Source of the DNA: Methanoregula sp.
GTDB lineage: Archaea; Halobacteriota; Methanomicrobia; Methanomicrobiales; Methanospirillaceae
Reading direction: 5' to 3'
NCBI GenBank assembly: GCA_030651815.1
Contig: JAUSBW010000268.1
Location: 1 to 64,000, forward strand
DNA: 64,000 nucleotides
Shown: one piece after another, positions 8,395-16,810 of the stretch
How positions within the stretch are numbered: position 1 is the first letter of the stretch
Layout: each line of letters opens with the position of its first letter
Position numbers and translations under genes: made by a program
Notes under the pieces: model-generated
What the model was told of the DNA's origin: nothing
The model's input: only the letters and a program-made list of their open reading frames with translations
The model's database searches: none

Positions 8395-9605
8395 CAGCTC
8401 ACCTCCGGTTCGGTGATCTCGCCTTCAAGTGCACTGGCAGCCGCCGTAGCAACCGAGCCAAGGTAGATCGCACCACCTACACCCATCCGGTTCTTAAAAT
8501 TCCGGTTCGCTGTTGAGAGGCAGACCTCTCCTTCACCGAGCACACCGCTATGGGCGCCGAGGCAGGGACCGCAGCCGGGTGTTCCGATCGTGCAACCGGC
8601 TTCCACAAGAATGGCAAGCACACCCGTCCGAATTGCTTCTGCCAGCACAGCCCGTGAGGCCGGAACCACGATCGTCCGCACAGCCACGCTCTTTCCTTTG
8701 ACAATCCGGGCGAATCGTGCAAGATCGGAATACCGCCCGTTTGTACAGGTGCCGACAAACACCTGATCAAGGGGAAGACCGGCAATCTCCCGCACGGGTT
8801 TGACAGTATCCACGCGGTGCGGAACTGCTACCAGCGGCACAATCTCCGACAGATCGATTGAGAGTTCCTGCACATAGGTGCAGGGCTCCGGTACCTGCGG
8901 TTTTACCGTCTGCCCTGCCCGGGCAAGATACTGCACGGTCACATCATCAGCATAGAACAACCCGGTCTTTGCTCCCGTTTCTACCGAAAGGTTGCTGAGC
9001 ACGAGCCGGTCATCCATGGAGAGTCCGGCAACCCCGTCCCCGATAAACTCCAGTGCACGATAGGTGGCACCGTCCATTCCCAGACGGCTCACATACGTAA
9101 GTGCAAGGTCTTTTGCTTCCGCAGCACCGGAAAACATTCCTGACAGGTGTATTCCGAGGGTCTCCGGAACGCGGAACCATGTTTCTCCGGTCAGCCATAT
9201 TGCAGCCATATCCGTTGCACCAACACCGGTAGAAAACGCACCGAACACGCCTGATGTGCAGCTGTGCGAATCGGCTCCCACAACGACTTCACCGGGGAGT
9301 ACGATCCCTTCACTCATGATCTGGTGACAGATCCCGCACCCGACATCGGAGAAGTGCATGAACGAACCGCGGGCAAATTCACGTAATTCATGCTGGAGCG
9401 TGGCCGTTGTGCTGTTGTTTGCCGGAACAATATGATCGAAGAGCATCGAGAGACGGGTGGTATCCGTAAGCCGATCACTCCCGATACGTTTCCATGCCTC
9501 GAGCGTTAATACACCGGTACCATCGTGGACATACGCCCGGTCCACCTTCCGGTCAACATACTCGCCAGCATTTCCGCCAAGAATCCGTTCTGATAATGTC
9601 GCCAT
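8394..9605 (-). CDS. aksD: Homoaconitase large subunit AksD
   Basis: Large [4Fe-4S] subunit of the homoaconitase/isopropylmalate isomerase family. The cluster cysteines are seen in VFVGTCTNGRYSDL and TPGCGPCLGAHSGVL, with GADSHSCTSGVFGAFSTGVG and the early DHIVPANN motif. About 403 residues from ATG 9605, which overlaps the aksA stop as TGATG; a 21-codon upstream extension of the frame is not typical of the family. It works with AksE on the homocitrate homologues leading to coenzyme B's 7-mercaptoheptanoyl chain. Confidence 0.92.
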   Translation of the reverse strand: MATLSERILGGNAGEYVDRKVDRAYVHDGTGVLTLEAWKRIGSDRLTDTTRLSMLFDHIVPANNSTTATLQHELREFARGSFMHFSDVGCGICHQIMSEGIVLPGEVVVGADSHSCTSGVFGAFSTGVGATDMAAIWLTGETWFRVPETLGIHLSGMFSGAAEAKDLALTYVSRLGMDGATYRALEFIGDGVAGLSMDDRLVLSNLSVETGAKTGLFYADDVTVQYLARAGQTVKPQVPEPCTYVQELSIDLSEIVPLVAVPHRVDTVKPVREIAGLPLDQVFVGTCTNGRYSDLARFARIVKGKSVAVRTIVVPASRAVLAEAIRTGVLAILVEAGCTIGTPGCGPCLGAHSGVLGEGEVCLSTANRNFKNRMGVGGAIYLGSVATAAASALEGEITEPEVS

Positions 9606-10732
9606 CAGGTATTCTCCAGTTGTGCTTTTTTGATAAGTTTTCTTAAGATATCCGGAGTGATGTTGCATTTGTGTTCCGAGTGATCCTTGACCAGATCAAG
9701 AACACGACAGACCTGCTTGTCCGTACATTCGCAGCCGAGCGATGCCATGACGTGCTCGAGCGCTTTTTTGCCTGTATGTTTCCCAAGGATGAATTTTCGC
9801 TCACTCCCCACCATCTCAGGCGGGAAGTATTCATAAGTAGAAGGGTCTTTCAGGATTGCTGCGATGTGTATACCACTCTCGTGGGAGAACGCAAGTTCAC
9901 CAGTCACCGGTTTGTTCCGCGGGAGCGTGATTCCGGAGAATTTCTCAACCATATGCGAGAGTCTGGTCAGGTGCGAGAGATCATACCGCTCAATGTTCCC
10001 TTTCATCCGCAGGGCCACCAGCACTTCTTCTAATGAAGCATTGCCTGCCCGTTCCCCAATACCGTTGACCGTAGTGTGGAGCTGGAAGGCTCCGGCTTCG
10101 GCAGCGGTGATCGTGTTTGCCACCGCACAACCCATGTCATTGTGACAATGAGCGCAGAATGGCCTGTCCACCGATGCCACAAGATCGGTCATGATACGGT
10201 GCATCTCATTGGGGATCAGGCAGCCGACCGTATCGGCAAAACTGAGTAGTACGGCACCGTGCTCAGCCGCACGGTGGTAGACTTCCTTGAGGAAGGGAAG
10301 ATCTGTACGGGACGCATCTTCTGCGGCAAACCGTACCTGCACGCCATGATCCCGGGCATAATCTATCATCTTCAAGGAGTCCTCAAGCACCTCTTCCCGT
10401 GGTTTTTTGAACTTGAGCCGGACATGCAGTTCTGATGTCGGGATGAAGATGCTCACCATCTCAACATCGCAGTCAATGGCAGTCTGGATATCCTGTTCCC
10501 GGGCCCGGCAGAAACCGCAGACGCGGGCATCAAGACCGAGGTTTGCAATCGTCTTCACGCACTGTTTCTCATTCTGGGATACGGCGGGAAATCCTGCTTC
10601 AATGACCTCGATGCCAATCTCGTCTAACATGGTCGCAATCTTTACCTTCTCCTCGCAGGAGAACGAGACGCCCGGTGTCTGCTCCCCGTCCCGCAACGTC
10701 ACATCACAGATCTCAATATTCCACGGTTTCAT
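9605..10732 (-). CDS. aksA: (R)-homocitrate synthase AksA
   Basis: 375 residues of the isopropylmalate/homocitrate synthase family. It condenses acetyl-CoA with 2-oxoglutarate and its longer homologues. CDVTLRDGEQTPGVSFS near the N-terminus carries the metal/substrate residues; CHNDMGCAVANT and TVNGIGERAGNASLEEV follow. The C-terminal regulatory domain of leucine-feedback LeuA is absent, as expected for AksA. The start overlaps the upstream TPP enzyme by 20 bp. Assignment rests on family plus operon context with the YLRT-type AksE. Confidence 0.9.
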   Translation of the reverse strand: MKPWNIEICDVTLRDGEQTPGVSFSCEEKVKIATMLDEIGIEVIEAGFPAVSQNEKQCVKTIANLGLDARVCGFCRAREQDIQTAIDCDVEMVSIFIPTSELHVRLKFKKPREEVLEDSLKMIDYARDHGVQVRFAAEDASRTDLPFLKEVYHRAAEHGAVLLSFADTVGCLIPNEMHRIMTDLVASVDRPFCAHCHNDMGCAVANTITAAEAGAFQLHTTVNGIGERAGNASLEEVLVALRMKGNIERYDLSHLTRLSHMVEKFSGITLPRNKPVTGELAFSHESGIHIAAILKDPSTYEYFPPEMVGSERKFILGKHTGKKALEHVMASLGCECTDKQVCRVLDLVKDHSEHKCNITPDILRKLIKKAQLENT

Positions 10733-11984
10733 GGCTGCTTCCCTCCGGACAGTTACCTTCCACTACAAGCGTGCGGGGCGTGTCCGTCACCACGAGCTCG
10801 TTTTTCAGTGTTTCTTCATCATCGGCGCGACATAGTACCGGATCTGCCCACATGAGATAGGGGACCGGATCATAGGACCGTTGTTTACCGGTCATCGCTG
10901 TGCAATTGTTGTTCATCACGATACAGAGCAGCGGAAGCCGCTTCTCGTACACATCGATCAAGGCATTCAGGCCGGAATGGAGCAGCGCATAGTCGCCGAT
11001 CAGGGCGACTTTGGTGCTCCGTGCGGCAACCGCGATACCCGCACCCAAACCGTAACTGGCCACACCCAGTTCGTACGGGGGGGTCATTGCGAGTATTGAA
11101 CAGCCTGCATCGCAGATCATTTTCATCCGCCGTTCTTTGAGAATATTCATCATAGGCTTGAAGGGGCATGCTTTACAGAACGTCCGGTAATACCCCCGGT
11201 CCTCCATCACCTGTGGGGGTTGCCGGGGAACAGGCGGTTGCAGCCCCCGGTGATCGCGGACAAAGGTCCGACCGGACTCGTGCACGTCTTTTGCATGCCG
11301 GGCCCGTTCCGGCAGGGGGTGAACAGTAACAATCCGGGTGTTTCCCGGCGCAGCTCCAACACCGGCAGGCTCTCCCTTCCACTGGTTTAATGCCGAAGCG
11401 TTCGACCAGTCAAACATGGTCCGGTACAGCTCTTCAGCGGCCGTTACCCGCCCGTTCATCGTCCATGACCGATCGGAGAGCCGCCCTTTCCCGGGGTACC
11501 GCGGTACAGGTAAATATTCCACCTCCGCATCGAGTATTCCGGAGGTCAGCCTGAGCATCGCAACCCGGGAGAACTGCTCTGAGGCTGCAAGCGCTGCCTC
11601 AACACCGGCATAACAGGTGGAGGCATCCGGTTCGATCACGGGAAGTTCTGCCAGCTCACCGTAATACCGGGAATCCTGTGCAGTCTGGGACCCGTGGGCT
11701 TCCGGGTCATCCCCGGCTACGATGAGCACACCCCCAATGAGACCCTGTGTGGTTGCCTGCAGCAGAGGATCGGCACAGGCATTCACGCCGACATTTTTTA
11801 TGATCACCGCAACCCTTCGTCCCTCAAGCGAGTCACCCAGCGCGTACTCGAGTGCGGTTTTTTCATTGATCACCATCTCTGCACGGGTCCGGGCACCCAG
11901 TTCAGTAACGGGAAATCCCGGTACCGTATATTGCCGGTCGGTACACGCAAGCAGCGCTTTTGTGATCACATCAATGCCTTTCAT
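10713..11984 (-). CDS. TPP-dependent enzyme, IorA-like without ferredoxin domain
   Basis: 423 residues related to the alpha subunit of indolepyruvate ferredoxin oxidoreductase (IorA): an N-terminal pyrimidine-type domain (VIIKNVGVNACADPLLQATT; HGSQTAQDSRYYGELAELPV) and a C-terminal TPP-binding domain with GDYALLHSGLNALIDVYEKR and MNNNCTAMTGKQ, the GD...NN cofactor motif. The C-terminal 2x[4Fe-4S] ferredoxin domain of true IorA is missing, and no IorB-type gamma subunit is nearby. That suggests a non-oxidative 2-oxoacid decarboxylase rather than an oxidoreductase. In this operon the obvious substrate is 2-oxosuberate, whose decarboxylation to 7-oxoheptanoate lacks an assigned enzyme as far as I know. 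The fold is firm; the substrate is inference. Confidence 0.8.
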   Translation of the reverse strand: MKGIDVITKALLACTDRQYTVPGFPVTELGARTRAEMVINEKTALEYALGDSLEGRRVAVIIKNVGVNACADPLLQATTQGLIGGVLIVAGDDPEAHGSQTAQDSRYYGELAELPVIEPDASTCYAGVEAALAASEQFSRVAMLRLTSGILDAEVEYLPVPRYPGKGRLSDRSWTMNGRVTAAEELYRTMFDWSNASALNQWKGEPAGVGAAPGNTRIVTVHPLPERARHAKDVHESGRTFVRDHRGLQPPVPRQPPQVMEDRGYYRTFCKACPFKPMMNILKERRMKMICDAGCSILAMTPPYELGVASYGLGAGIAVAARSTKVALIGDYALLHSGLNALIDVYEKRLPLLCIVMNNNCTAMTGKQRSYDPVPYLMWADPVLCRADDEETLKNELVVTDTPRTLVVEGNCPEGSSHETVEY

Positions 11985-12950
11985 CTAGTCCCTCCCCGGC
12001 ACCAGATCGCAGCCCGTACAGTTCGTGCACATGGTGAGTGCCTGACGGGGATCAAGCCCGGCTCTGGCAAGTTCGCGTTCGTGGATACCAAAGATCTTTT
12101 TTAACCGTTCCGCAGAAGGGCGTGGGGCTCGATCAAGTTCGGCAACCGGGTTGAGCGGGCGCAGCACAGGAATAACCCCGTGAGAGGTGAGCCGTTTGAT
12201 ACAAGCCTCCATCTCCCCGTCGGTCTCACCAAGCCCAATAATTACGTTTGAGAACACCCTGCTTTTCCCAAAGAGTTCCACCGATCGGTCGAGCACACGC
12301 CAGAGTTGTTCATAATCAAGCCCCGGGCACTGCTTTGCAAAAATGGTCGGCGTTGCCGCCTCTATGTTAAACTTCACTTCTGCCACACCGAGTGCCTTGA
12401 GCCGGTCGGGGGTCTTGTCAGCAGAATAGATGGATACTCCGATAGGAAGATCGTAGACCCGTAGGTGCTTTACCACCTCAAGCACATAGGATTCCTCCTC
12501 TTCGATCGTCTCAAGTACACCACTGGTAATTGAGATTGCCGTAATCCGGTGCCGGACTGATTCGATCATCCCCATGATCTCCTCAATCGTCTTTCGTTTG
12601 CCGCCCAGCGTGGGCACCGGGCAGTAGCGGCAATGGAAGATGCAGCTGCCCGTCACAGTGATGAACGCCTGGTCGGGACAGTGGCATCCCGGCTCAAGGA
12701 GTTTTCCGGATATTAATGCCCCCTCAAAATAGAGGTCCGCAACCCCGTTGCCCCGGTGGGCGATCTCCACTTCACTGAAAGGGTTCAGGACAAGCTTGAC
12801 CCGGTGGCTGCCCATGGCAAAGAAGACTGCACCGCTCCCACCGGCACCCGGGCCTGCAGTTGAACGGGCAATGTACTGTTCCGCAGGTTCACCGGAGATA
12901 CGCGCTGAACCGGCAGAGAGGAGCCGGGCTTTTAAGTCTGTCCACTGCAT
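11985..12950 (-). CDS. Radical SAM protein with C-terminal auxiliary Cys motif
   Basis: 321 residues. The radical SAM motif is C-x3-C-x2-C at Cys103, Cys107, Cys110 (GSCIFHCRYCPVP). A second motif, C-x2-C-x2-C at Cys308, Cys311 and Cys314, sits close to the C-terminus (TMCTNCTGCD). It is preceded by LEPGCHCPDQAF, another pair of Cys. Radical SAM enzymes with a second cluster include sulfur-insertion enzymes such as lipoyl synthase and MiaB/MtaB types. I do not recognise a characterised homologue; it differs from Mmp10, whose radical SAM motif is close to the N-terminus. It is translationally linked to mmp11 (19-bp overlap) and abuts the TPP enzyme. A role in sulfur introduction in coenzyme B is plausible but untested. 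Confidence 0.82.
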   Translation of the reverse strand: MQWTDLKARLLSAGSARISGEPAEQYIARSTAGPGAGGSGAVFFAMGSHRVKLVLNPFSEVEIAHRGNGVADLYFEGALISGKLLEPGCHCPDQAFITVTGSCIFHCRYCPVPTLGGKRKTIEEIMGMIESVRHRITAISITSGVLETIEEEESYVLEVVKHLRVYDLPIGVSIYSADKTPDRLKALGVAEVKFNIEAATPTIFAKQCPGLDYEQLWRVLDRSVELFGKSRVFSNVIIGLGETDGEMEACIKRLTSHGVIPVLRPLNPVAELDRAPRPSAERLKKIFGIHERELARAGLDPRQALTMCTNCTGCDLVPGRD

Positions 12951-13828
12951 AGTTCAAGTGCCTCCTCGTACCGGGTGAAGAACGGGATGGCCGCAACTGC
13001 CCCGGTGATACCCCTGCCGTTCATGATGATGGTTAAGTCCTTGTCCCTGATCTGTTCCAGCAGCCCCGGTTGGACCTCGCCGCGTTTCACCTTCCGACCG
13101 TATGCAAGCAGTTCCTCAGAAGGGGAAAAACCGGTGTACACTGCCATACCGGTCTTTTGGGAGAGGGTATATTTTTTTAAGAGTGTGTGGAACCGTTCGG
13201 TGAGCCCTGCTGGATCCGTTGTGGCAAACTCTGCAACAAGGCCAACGCAGTTCTTTGTCCGGTACGGCACCGGAAAGAGCTGGACTATCGTATGCGAGAG
13301 ATAGACTGAATGTTTATCTTCCACTGCTTTTGCGATATTATGGACAAGGGTCCACGTTGCCCCTTCTTCCGGAGTATCTGTGTCATCCACCCCAATGAGC
13401 ACCCGCTGCATCCGGGGCATCCAGATTGTAGCGCCTGCGACTTTTCCTCCACCAGCAGGATCGCTCCGGCTCCGCAGGACCCCGCGTGCATCCGAACGGC
13501 AGGCTGCTGCACCCACACCGCCCCCGCCCATGCCGATATACGAGACTGAAATCTCGGACTGGTCAACGGTACACTCCGAAATGCCTGCCGGGAACCGGGA
13601 ACCTTCGAGTGCAAGATCCACGGATTGTGGTTTTAAGAGATACCGCATGGTTGAACCCATACAACGCACATTCTCCACCACCGGACTCTGGGCGTAGTGG
13701 TGTTTCGACCACATCGCACCGCCAACACAGTCAAAAAACTCGATCAGTTCCACCCGGCTGCCGGTCTCATCTGCAACTGCCACAATCTGTGGGTAGTGGA
13801 TTACATAGGGTTCAGAGATGCTCGCCAT
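12932..13828 (-). CDS. Methanogenesis marker protein 11
   Basis: 298 residues, first gene of the operon. The GVDDTDTPEEGATWTLVHNI block is characteristic of this methanogen-specific family and resembles the DDTD nucleotide-binding motif of the TiaS family. An earlier Gly-rich stretch, SYIGMGGGGVGAAACR, is also typical. The function is unknown, but the family is nearly restricted to methanogens and related Mcr-bearing archaea. Here its position at the head of the coenzyme B operon ties it to that pathway. The DDTD motif would allow ATP-dependent activation of a substrate. Confidence 0.85.
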   Translation of the reverse strand: MASISEPYVIHYPQIVAVADETGSRVELIEFFDCVGGAMWSKHHYAQSPVVENVRCMGSTMRYLLKPQSVDLALEGSRFPAGISECTVDQSEISVSYIGMGGGGVGAAACRSDARGVLRSRSDPAGGGKVAGATIWMPRMQRVLIGVDDTDTPEEGATWTLVHNIAKAVEDKHSVYLSHTIVQLFPVPYRTKNCVGLVAEFATTDPAGLTERFHTLLKKYTLSQKTGMAVYTGFSPSEELLAYGRKVKRGEVQPGLLEQIRDKDLTIIMNGRGITGAVAAIPFFTRYEEALELCSGQT

Positions 13829-13982
13829 CTTGGTACTACCTCAACGCCCCGGGTGCACAGGAGCTCTGCGCGGCCCGGGGATCGCAATTCTTCCGGCATG
13901 TCTGCCCGATATTACAGGAAATTTCTGAATAAAGAGCAAAACAAAAACACTCTCGTACCTCGTTAAGATTCAGGGAGATCAT

Positions 13983-14024
13983 GTTATCGCCGAAATTCTC
14001 GTTAACAAGAGATTCGGCAATAAC
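13983..14024. promoter_or_regulatory. 42-bp imperfect palindrome at the coenzyme B operon promoter
   Basis: The outer arms GTTATCGCCGAA and TTCGGCAATAAC match over 11 of 12 bases, and the centre (CTCGTTAACAAGAG) is also nearly symmetric. It lies just downstream, on the minus strand, of a TATA-like CTATAAATA (14035 to 14027). It would therefore cover the expected transcription start of mmp11, which is where repressors bind in archaea. Regulator unknown. Confidence 0.55.
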
Positions 14025-14026
14025 AG

Positions 14027-14035
14027 TATTTATAG
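14027..14035 (-). promoter_or_regulatory. TATA-box candidate for the mmp11-aks operon
   Basis: Reads CTATAAATA on the minus strand. It would place transcription initiation near 14003, inside the palindrome, with a leader of about 175 nt before mmp11. Consensus match only. Confidence 0.45.
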
Positions 14036-14174
14036 CAATCGATTAAGTGCCAGAAAATGTTCAGTTATCGTATCTACTCTAACGAGAAAAACAATTTAAA
14101 ATCCCATGAATCCGATGGTAAAAAGCGTACAGCAGCATGAAAACGGCGATAGCCGTTTCCATATTAAAAAAGGA

Positions 14175-15059
14175 TTAGAGAATTTTGTGAAGCTCGATCT
14201 TATAAGGTCCAAGCGTGCCGCCAAAGTTACCGGCAGTGATGAACTTCACGCCCGGCACCATGACTGCTGCTTTGACACCTGCTGCCATGGCTGCTGCAAC
14301 GGACTTCTCATCAATACCGTCAATAACAATCTCATAAACCCCTTTGATCCCGGCAGGGATCTTGGAGTCCGGGACTTTTTCCCGGAGTGTCGGGCAGTAC
14401 TTCTCATTGGTTGAAGCGGGCATGAACTTGTATTTCAGGCTGCCCACTTTTGAGCCGCTTGCAACAATCCCACCGGGGAAACTTGTGATAGTGCCCGGGA
14501 CTTTGGCTATGGCATCTACTGCAGCCTGTGCTCCCATGAGGGCTGCCATCTGGTTCTCTGCCATCACAAAGAAGTTGCCACCGGCTACACCCTTGACAAT
14601 GCCAAACTCTTCTTCACCGATATATTCCCCTTCCATGATCGGGATGACCCAGCATTTCCTTCCGCCAACCTCTTTCTGGTACTCGTGACCATCTCCGAAG
14701 AAGTGAAGTTTTACCTGGATCTTCTCTTCAGAGTTGGTAATACCGTTAAAGACTGCGGTCGTTGGTGCAGTGAGTACGCACTCAGCGAGGCGCTCGACAA
14801 CCTGATCCTTGATCTTCTTCTTACCCGCACAGATCAGGATTGAGACACCCGGGCGGCCGTCAGGGGTCTGTGAGCCGTCAAGTTCCTGTTCGATCCCCGC
14901 TTCGCACGGGCACCCTATCGCAGATGTAGCAAAGCCGGTTGCCTCGGTTGCTGCTTTCCTTGCCCATTCAGTGGTGACTGCTGTGATGATCACCCGGCAG
15001 ACCCATGTAGGGAATGCCTCTGCAAATTCGTTGTCAATGGTAACTCCGTTGATTTCCAT
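14175..15059 (-). CDS. ftr: Formylmethanofuran:tetrahydromethanopterin N-formyltransferase
   Basis: 294 residues, the usual length of Ftr. It moves the formyl group from formylmethanofuran to tetrahydromethanopterin, the second step of CO2 reduction to methane, in the cytoplasm. Family features run from MEINGVTIDNEFAEAFPTW through ATSAIGCPCEAGIE and the MAENQMAALMGAQAAVDAI block to the C-terminal GNFGGTLGPYKIELHKIL. It is transcribed divergently from fwdG-fwdF across a 264-bp AT-rich spacer, so the two first steps of methanogenesis may share control. Confidence 0.96.
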   Translation of the reverse strand: MEINGVTIDNEFAEAFPTWVCRVIITAVTTEWARKAATEATGFATSAIGCPCEAGIEQELDGSQTPDGRPGVSILICAGKKKIKDQVVERLAECVLTAPTTAVFNGITNSEEKIQVKLHFFGDGHEYQKEVGGRKCWVIPIMEGEYIGEEEFGIVKGVAGGNFFVMAENQMAALMGAQAAVDAIAKVPGTITSFPGGIVASGSKVGSLKYKFMPASTNEKYCPTLREKVPDSKIPAGIKGVYEIVIDGIDEKSVAAAMAAGVKAAVMVPGVKFITAGNFGGTLGPYKIELHKIL

Positions 15060-15285
15060 ACGATAACCTCCGATACCACAATGGTATTATGATTGGTATT
15101 GAATAAATTTTCTAAATTAATTCCTGTACAGAAGAGCGCACAACTAACCGGCAATTAAGTACACAATATTTGATTAATCTTAATGAAGAGTATAGAGATT
15201 AGAATTGAAAATCTTTGACAAAATGCTCTTTTTATCGGGTAAATTTCAGAACATTTATCTACATTCTTCTACCACTTTTGGATAG

Positions 15286-15301
15286 TCGATTTTAAAATCG
15301 A
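15286..15301. promoter_or_regulatory. Perfect 16-bp palindrome upstream of fwdG
   Basis: TCGATTTTAAAATCGA is a perfect dyad 22 bp before the fwdG start codon. It lies in the 264-bp spacer between ftr and fwdG, downstream of T-rich TATA candidates near 15225-15260. This is a likely operator for the fwd-hdr operon; it is far enough from ftr that it would act mainly on the rightward genes. Confidence 0.45.
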
Positions 15302-15323
15302 TCATAGCTGGTGCGTAAAAAGT

Positions 15324-15590
15324 ATGGCATTTGCAGTGCATATTAACATGGTAAACTGTACTGGCTGTAACAATTGTGTAGTCGCGTACCCCGTCGACGC
15401 ATTGGAACTTCATACTGTGGATCCATCAACATATGATAAGATCTATAAAGTCAGGGACGGCAAGTCCATTGTTCTTGACTTCAAAGGTGAACTCTGCGCC
15501 GGTTGCGGTGTTTGCGTTCAGGCATGCCCGCACGATGTTATTAAGCTAAAATTACCCTGGGAATCCAGAGCACAGGCAAACGTACTATAA
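15324..15590 (+). CDS. fwdG: FwdG-type 2x[4Fe-4S] ferredoxin with one altered cluster
   Basis: An 88-residue dicluster ferredoxin that feeds electrons to formylmethanofuran dehydrogenase. The second motif is complete (CAGCGVCVQACP). The first reads CTGCNNCVVAYP, with Tyr where the family has the fourth Cys (codon TAC rather than TGC). The N-terminal cluster may thus have a non-Cys ligand, a [3Fe-4S] form, or be lost; alternatively a single-base sequencing error explains it. It starts the fwdG-fwdF-hdrCBA-mvhD operon, 23 bp before fwdF. Confidence 0.85.
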   Translation: MAFAVHINMVNCTGCNNCVVAYPVDALELHTVDPSTYDKIYKVRDGKSIVLDFKGELCAGCGVCVQACPHDVIKLKLPWESRAQANVL

Positions 15591-15613
15591 TGGTATTGCA
15601 TGAGGGTTAATTC

Positions 15614-16810
15614 ATGAACAATCTGTTTCCCAAATTTTCCAAAAAGAGGGATGGGGTCAACGTTGTAATGGAGCAGAAACTCCTTCAGAACGTGAACAAC
15701 CTTATTCTCAATGCAGAGACCTGCACGGGATGCGGTATATGTGTGGAGGCTTGTCCTGAGGAAGCTATTGTCCTCGGGCTCGTCGGTGCATCGAAGCGTG
15801 GCGCAATCAATTACGCTGCTCCTGTCGATGTCGACGAGGTCAAGTGTTCATACTGCGGCGTCTGCGTCATAATGTGCCCATTCAATGCATTGACCTTAAA
15901 AGTGGATGGACAGGAGAGACTACCGATCCTTGAGAAGGAAGGGTTCCCGCAATATGATATGAAAGCTGAGATTGATGACGAGAAATGCGTCAAGTGCACG
16001 ATCTGCGAAGAGGTCTGCCCGCGTGACGCCATTGACCGCAACGTCCCTGCTTTTGAAGGAACCTACAAAGGACCGGTTATTGGAGCAAGGGAAAGGCAGA
16101 CAGCGATCAAAACCAAGACGACCTTTAAGGTTGATATGGAAAAATGTTCGTTGTGCGGTCTTTGTGGCGCACTCTGTCCGGCAATCACGGTAAAACACAA
16201 GGAATTTACCGCAGAAACCGGAAAAGTCGAGGCAGTTGCTGACCCGAACACCGGGCTCCCGTGGGACGAGACCAAATGTGATGCATGCAAGGTGTGTGTC
16301 GAGGCATGTCCCGAAGAGTGCATCACCGTCGAGCGCGAGGTTATCAGCGATAAAGTTGAGGGCAAGGTCAGCATTATCCAGGACAACTGCTGCACCTGCC
16401 AGTGGTGTTCACGTAATTGCCCGCCCGAGGCAATAACGGTAGAGAAGATTTTTGAAGGAGATATTGAATTCCACGCCGAGAAATGCCCCGGTGGCTGCTC
16501 AACGTGTGCAGATATCTGCCCGGCAAATGCGATCTATCTCCCGAGCCCGGTTGCAGCAGCTGACATGAAACGTGACAGCATTGAAGCAACCATTGCAGTC
16601 AACAAGGATTACTGTATCCTGTGCGGAGCGTGTGTCAACGCCTGCCCCGGTGAAGACATCATTGTTATGCAGAGGACCGGCGTTCGTATGAAAGGCACGG
16701 AGACTGACCTGTTCAAGAAGATCAAAGAGAAACTTTTCACCAAGAGAACCTCGAAGGTCAAAGAGGAGATCACCGGACAGGTTAACCTCAAACAGATGGA
16801 GAAGGCGTGA
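15614..16810 (+). CDS. fwdF: Polyferredoxin FwdF
   Basis: 398 residues with eight [4Fe-4S] motifs, all with the usual terminal CP: CTGCGICVEACP, CSYCGVCVIMCP, CVKCTICEEVCP, CSLCGLCGALCP, CDACKVCVEACP, CCTCQWCSRNCP, the CPGGCSTCADICP variant and CILCGACVNACP. That count equals the known FwdF polyferredoxin, which wires formylmethanofuran dehydrogenase to HdrA. The catalytic subunits are not here but at 57727-61859, so the complex is encoded at two loci. It is directly followed by hdrC with a GTGA overlap, consistent with a physical Fwd-Hdr supercomplex. Confidence 0.93.
   Translation: MNNLFPKFSKKRDGVNVVMEQKLLQNVNNLILNAETCTGCGICVEACPEEAIVLGLVGASKRGAINYAAPVDVDEVKCSYCGVCVIMCPFNALTLKVDGQERLPILEKEGFPQYDMKAEIDDEKCVKCTICEEVCPRDAIDRNVPAFEGTYKGPVIGARERQTAIKTKTTFKVDMEKCSLCGLCGALCPAITVKHKEFTAETGKVEAVADPNTGLPWDETKCDACKVCVEACPEECITVEREVISDKVEGKVSIIQDNCCTCQWCSRNCPPEAITVEKIFEGDIEFHAEKCPGGCSTCADICPANAIYLPSPVAAADMKRDSIEATIAVNKDYCILCGACVNACPGEDIIVMQRTGVRMKGTETDLFKKIKEKLFTKRTSKVKEEITGQVNLKQMEKA

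Noticed and set aside
7472-8416. 314-codon plus-strand ORF
   Set aside because: Shadow of aksE and the Cys-rich gene; no motif in the translation.
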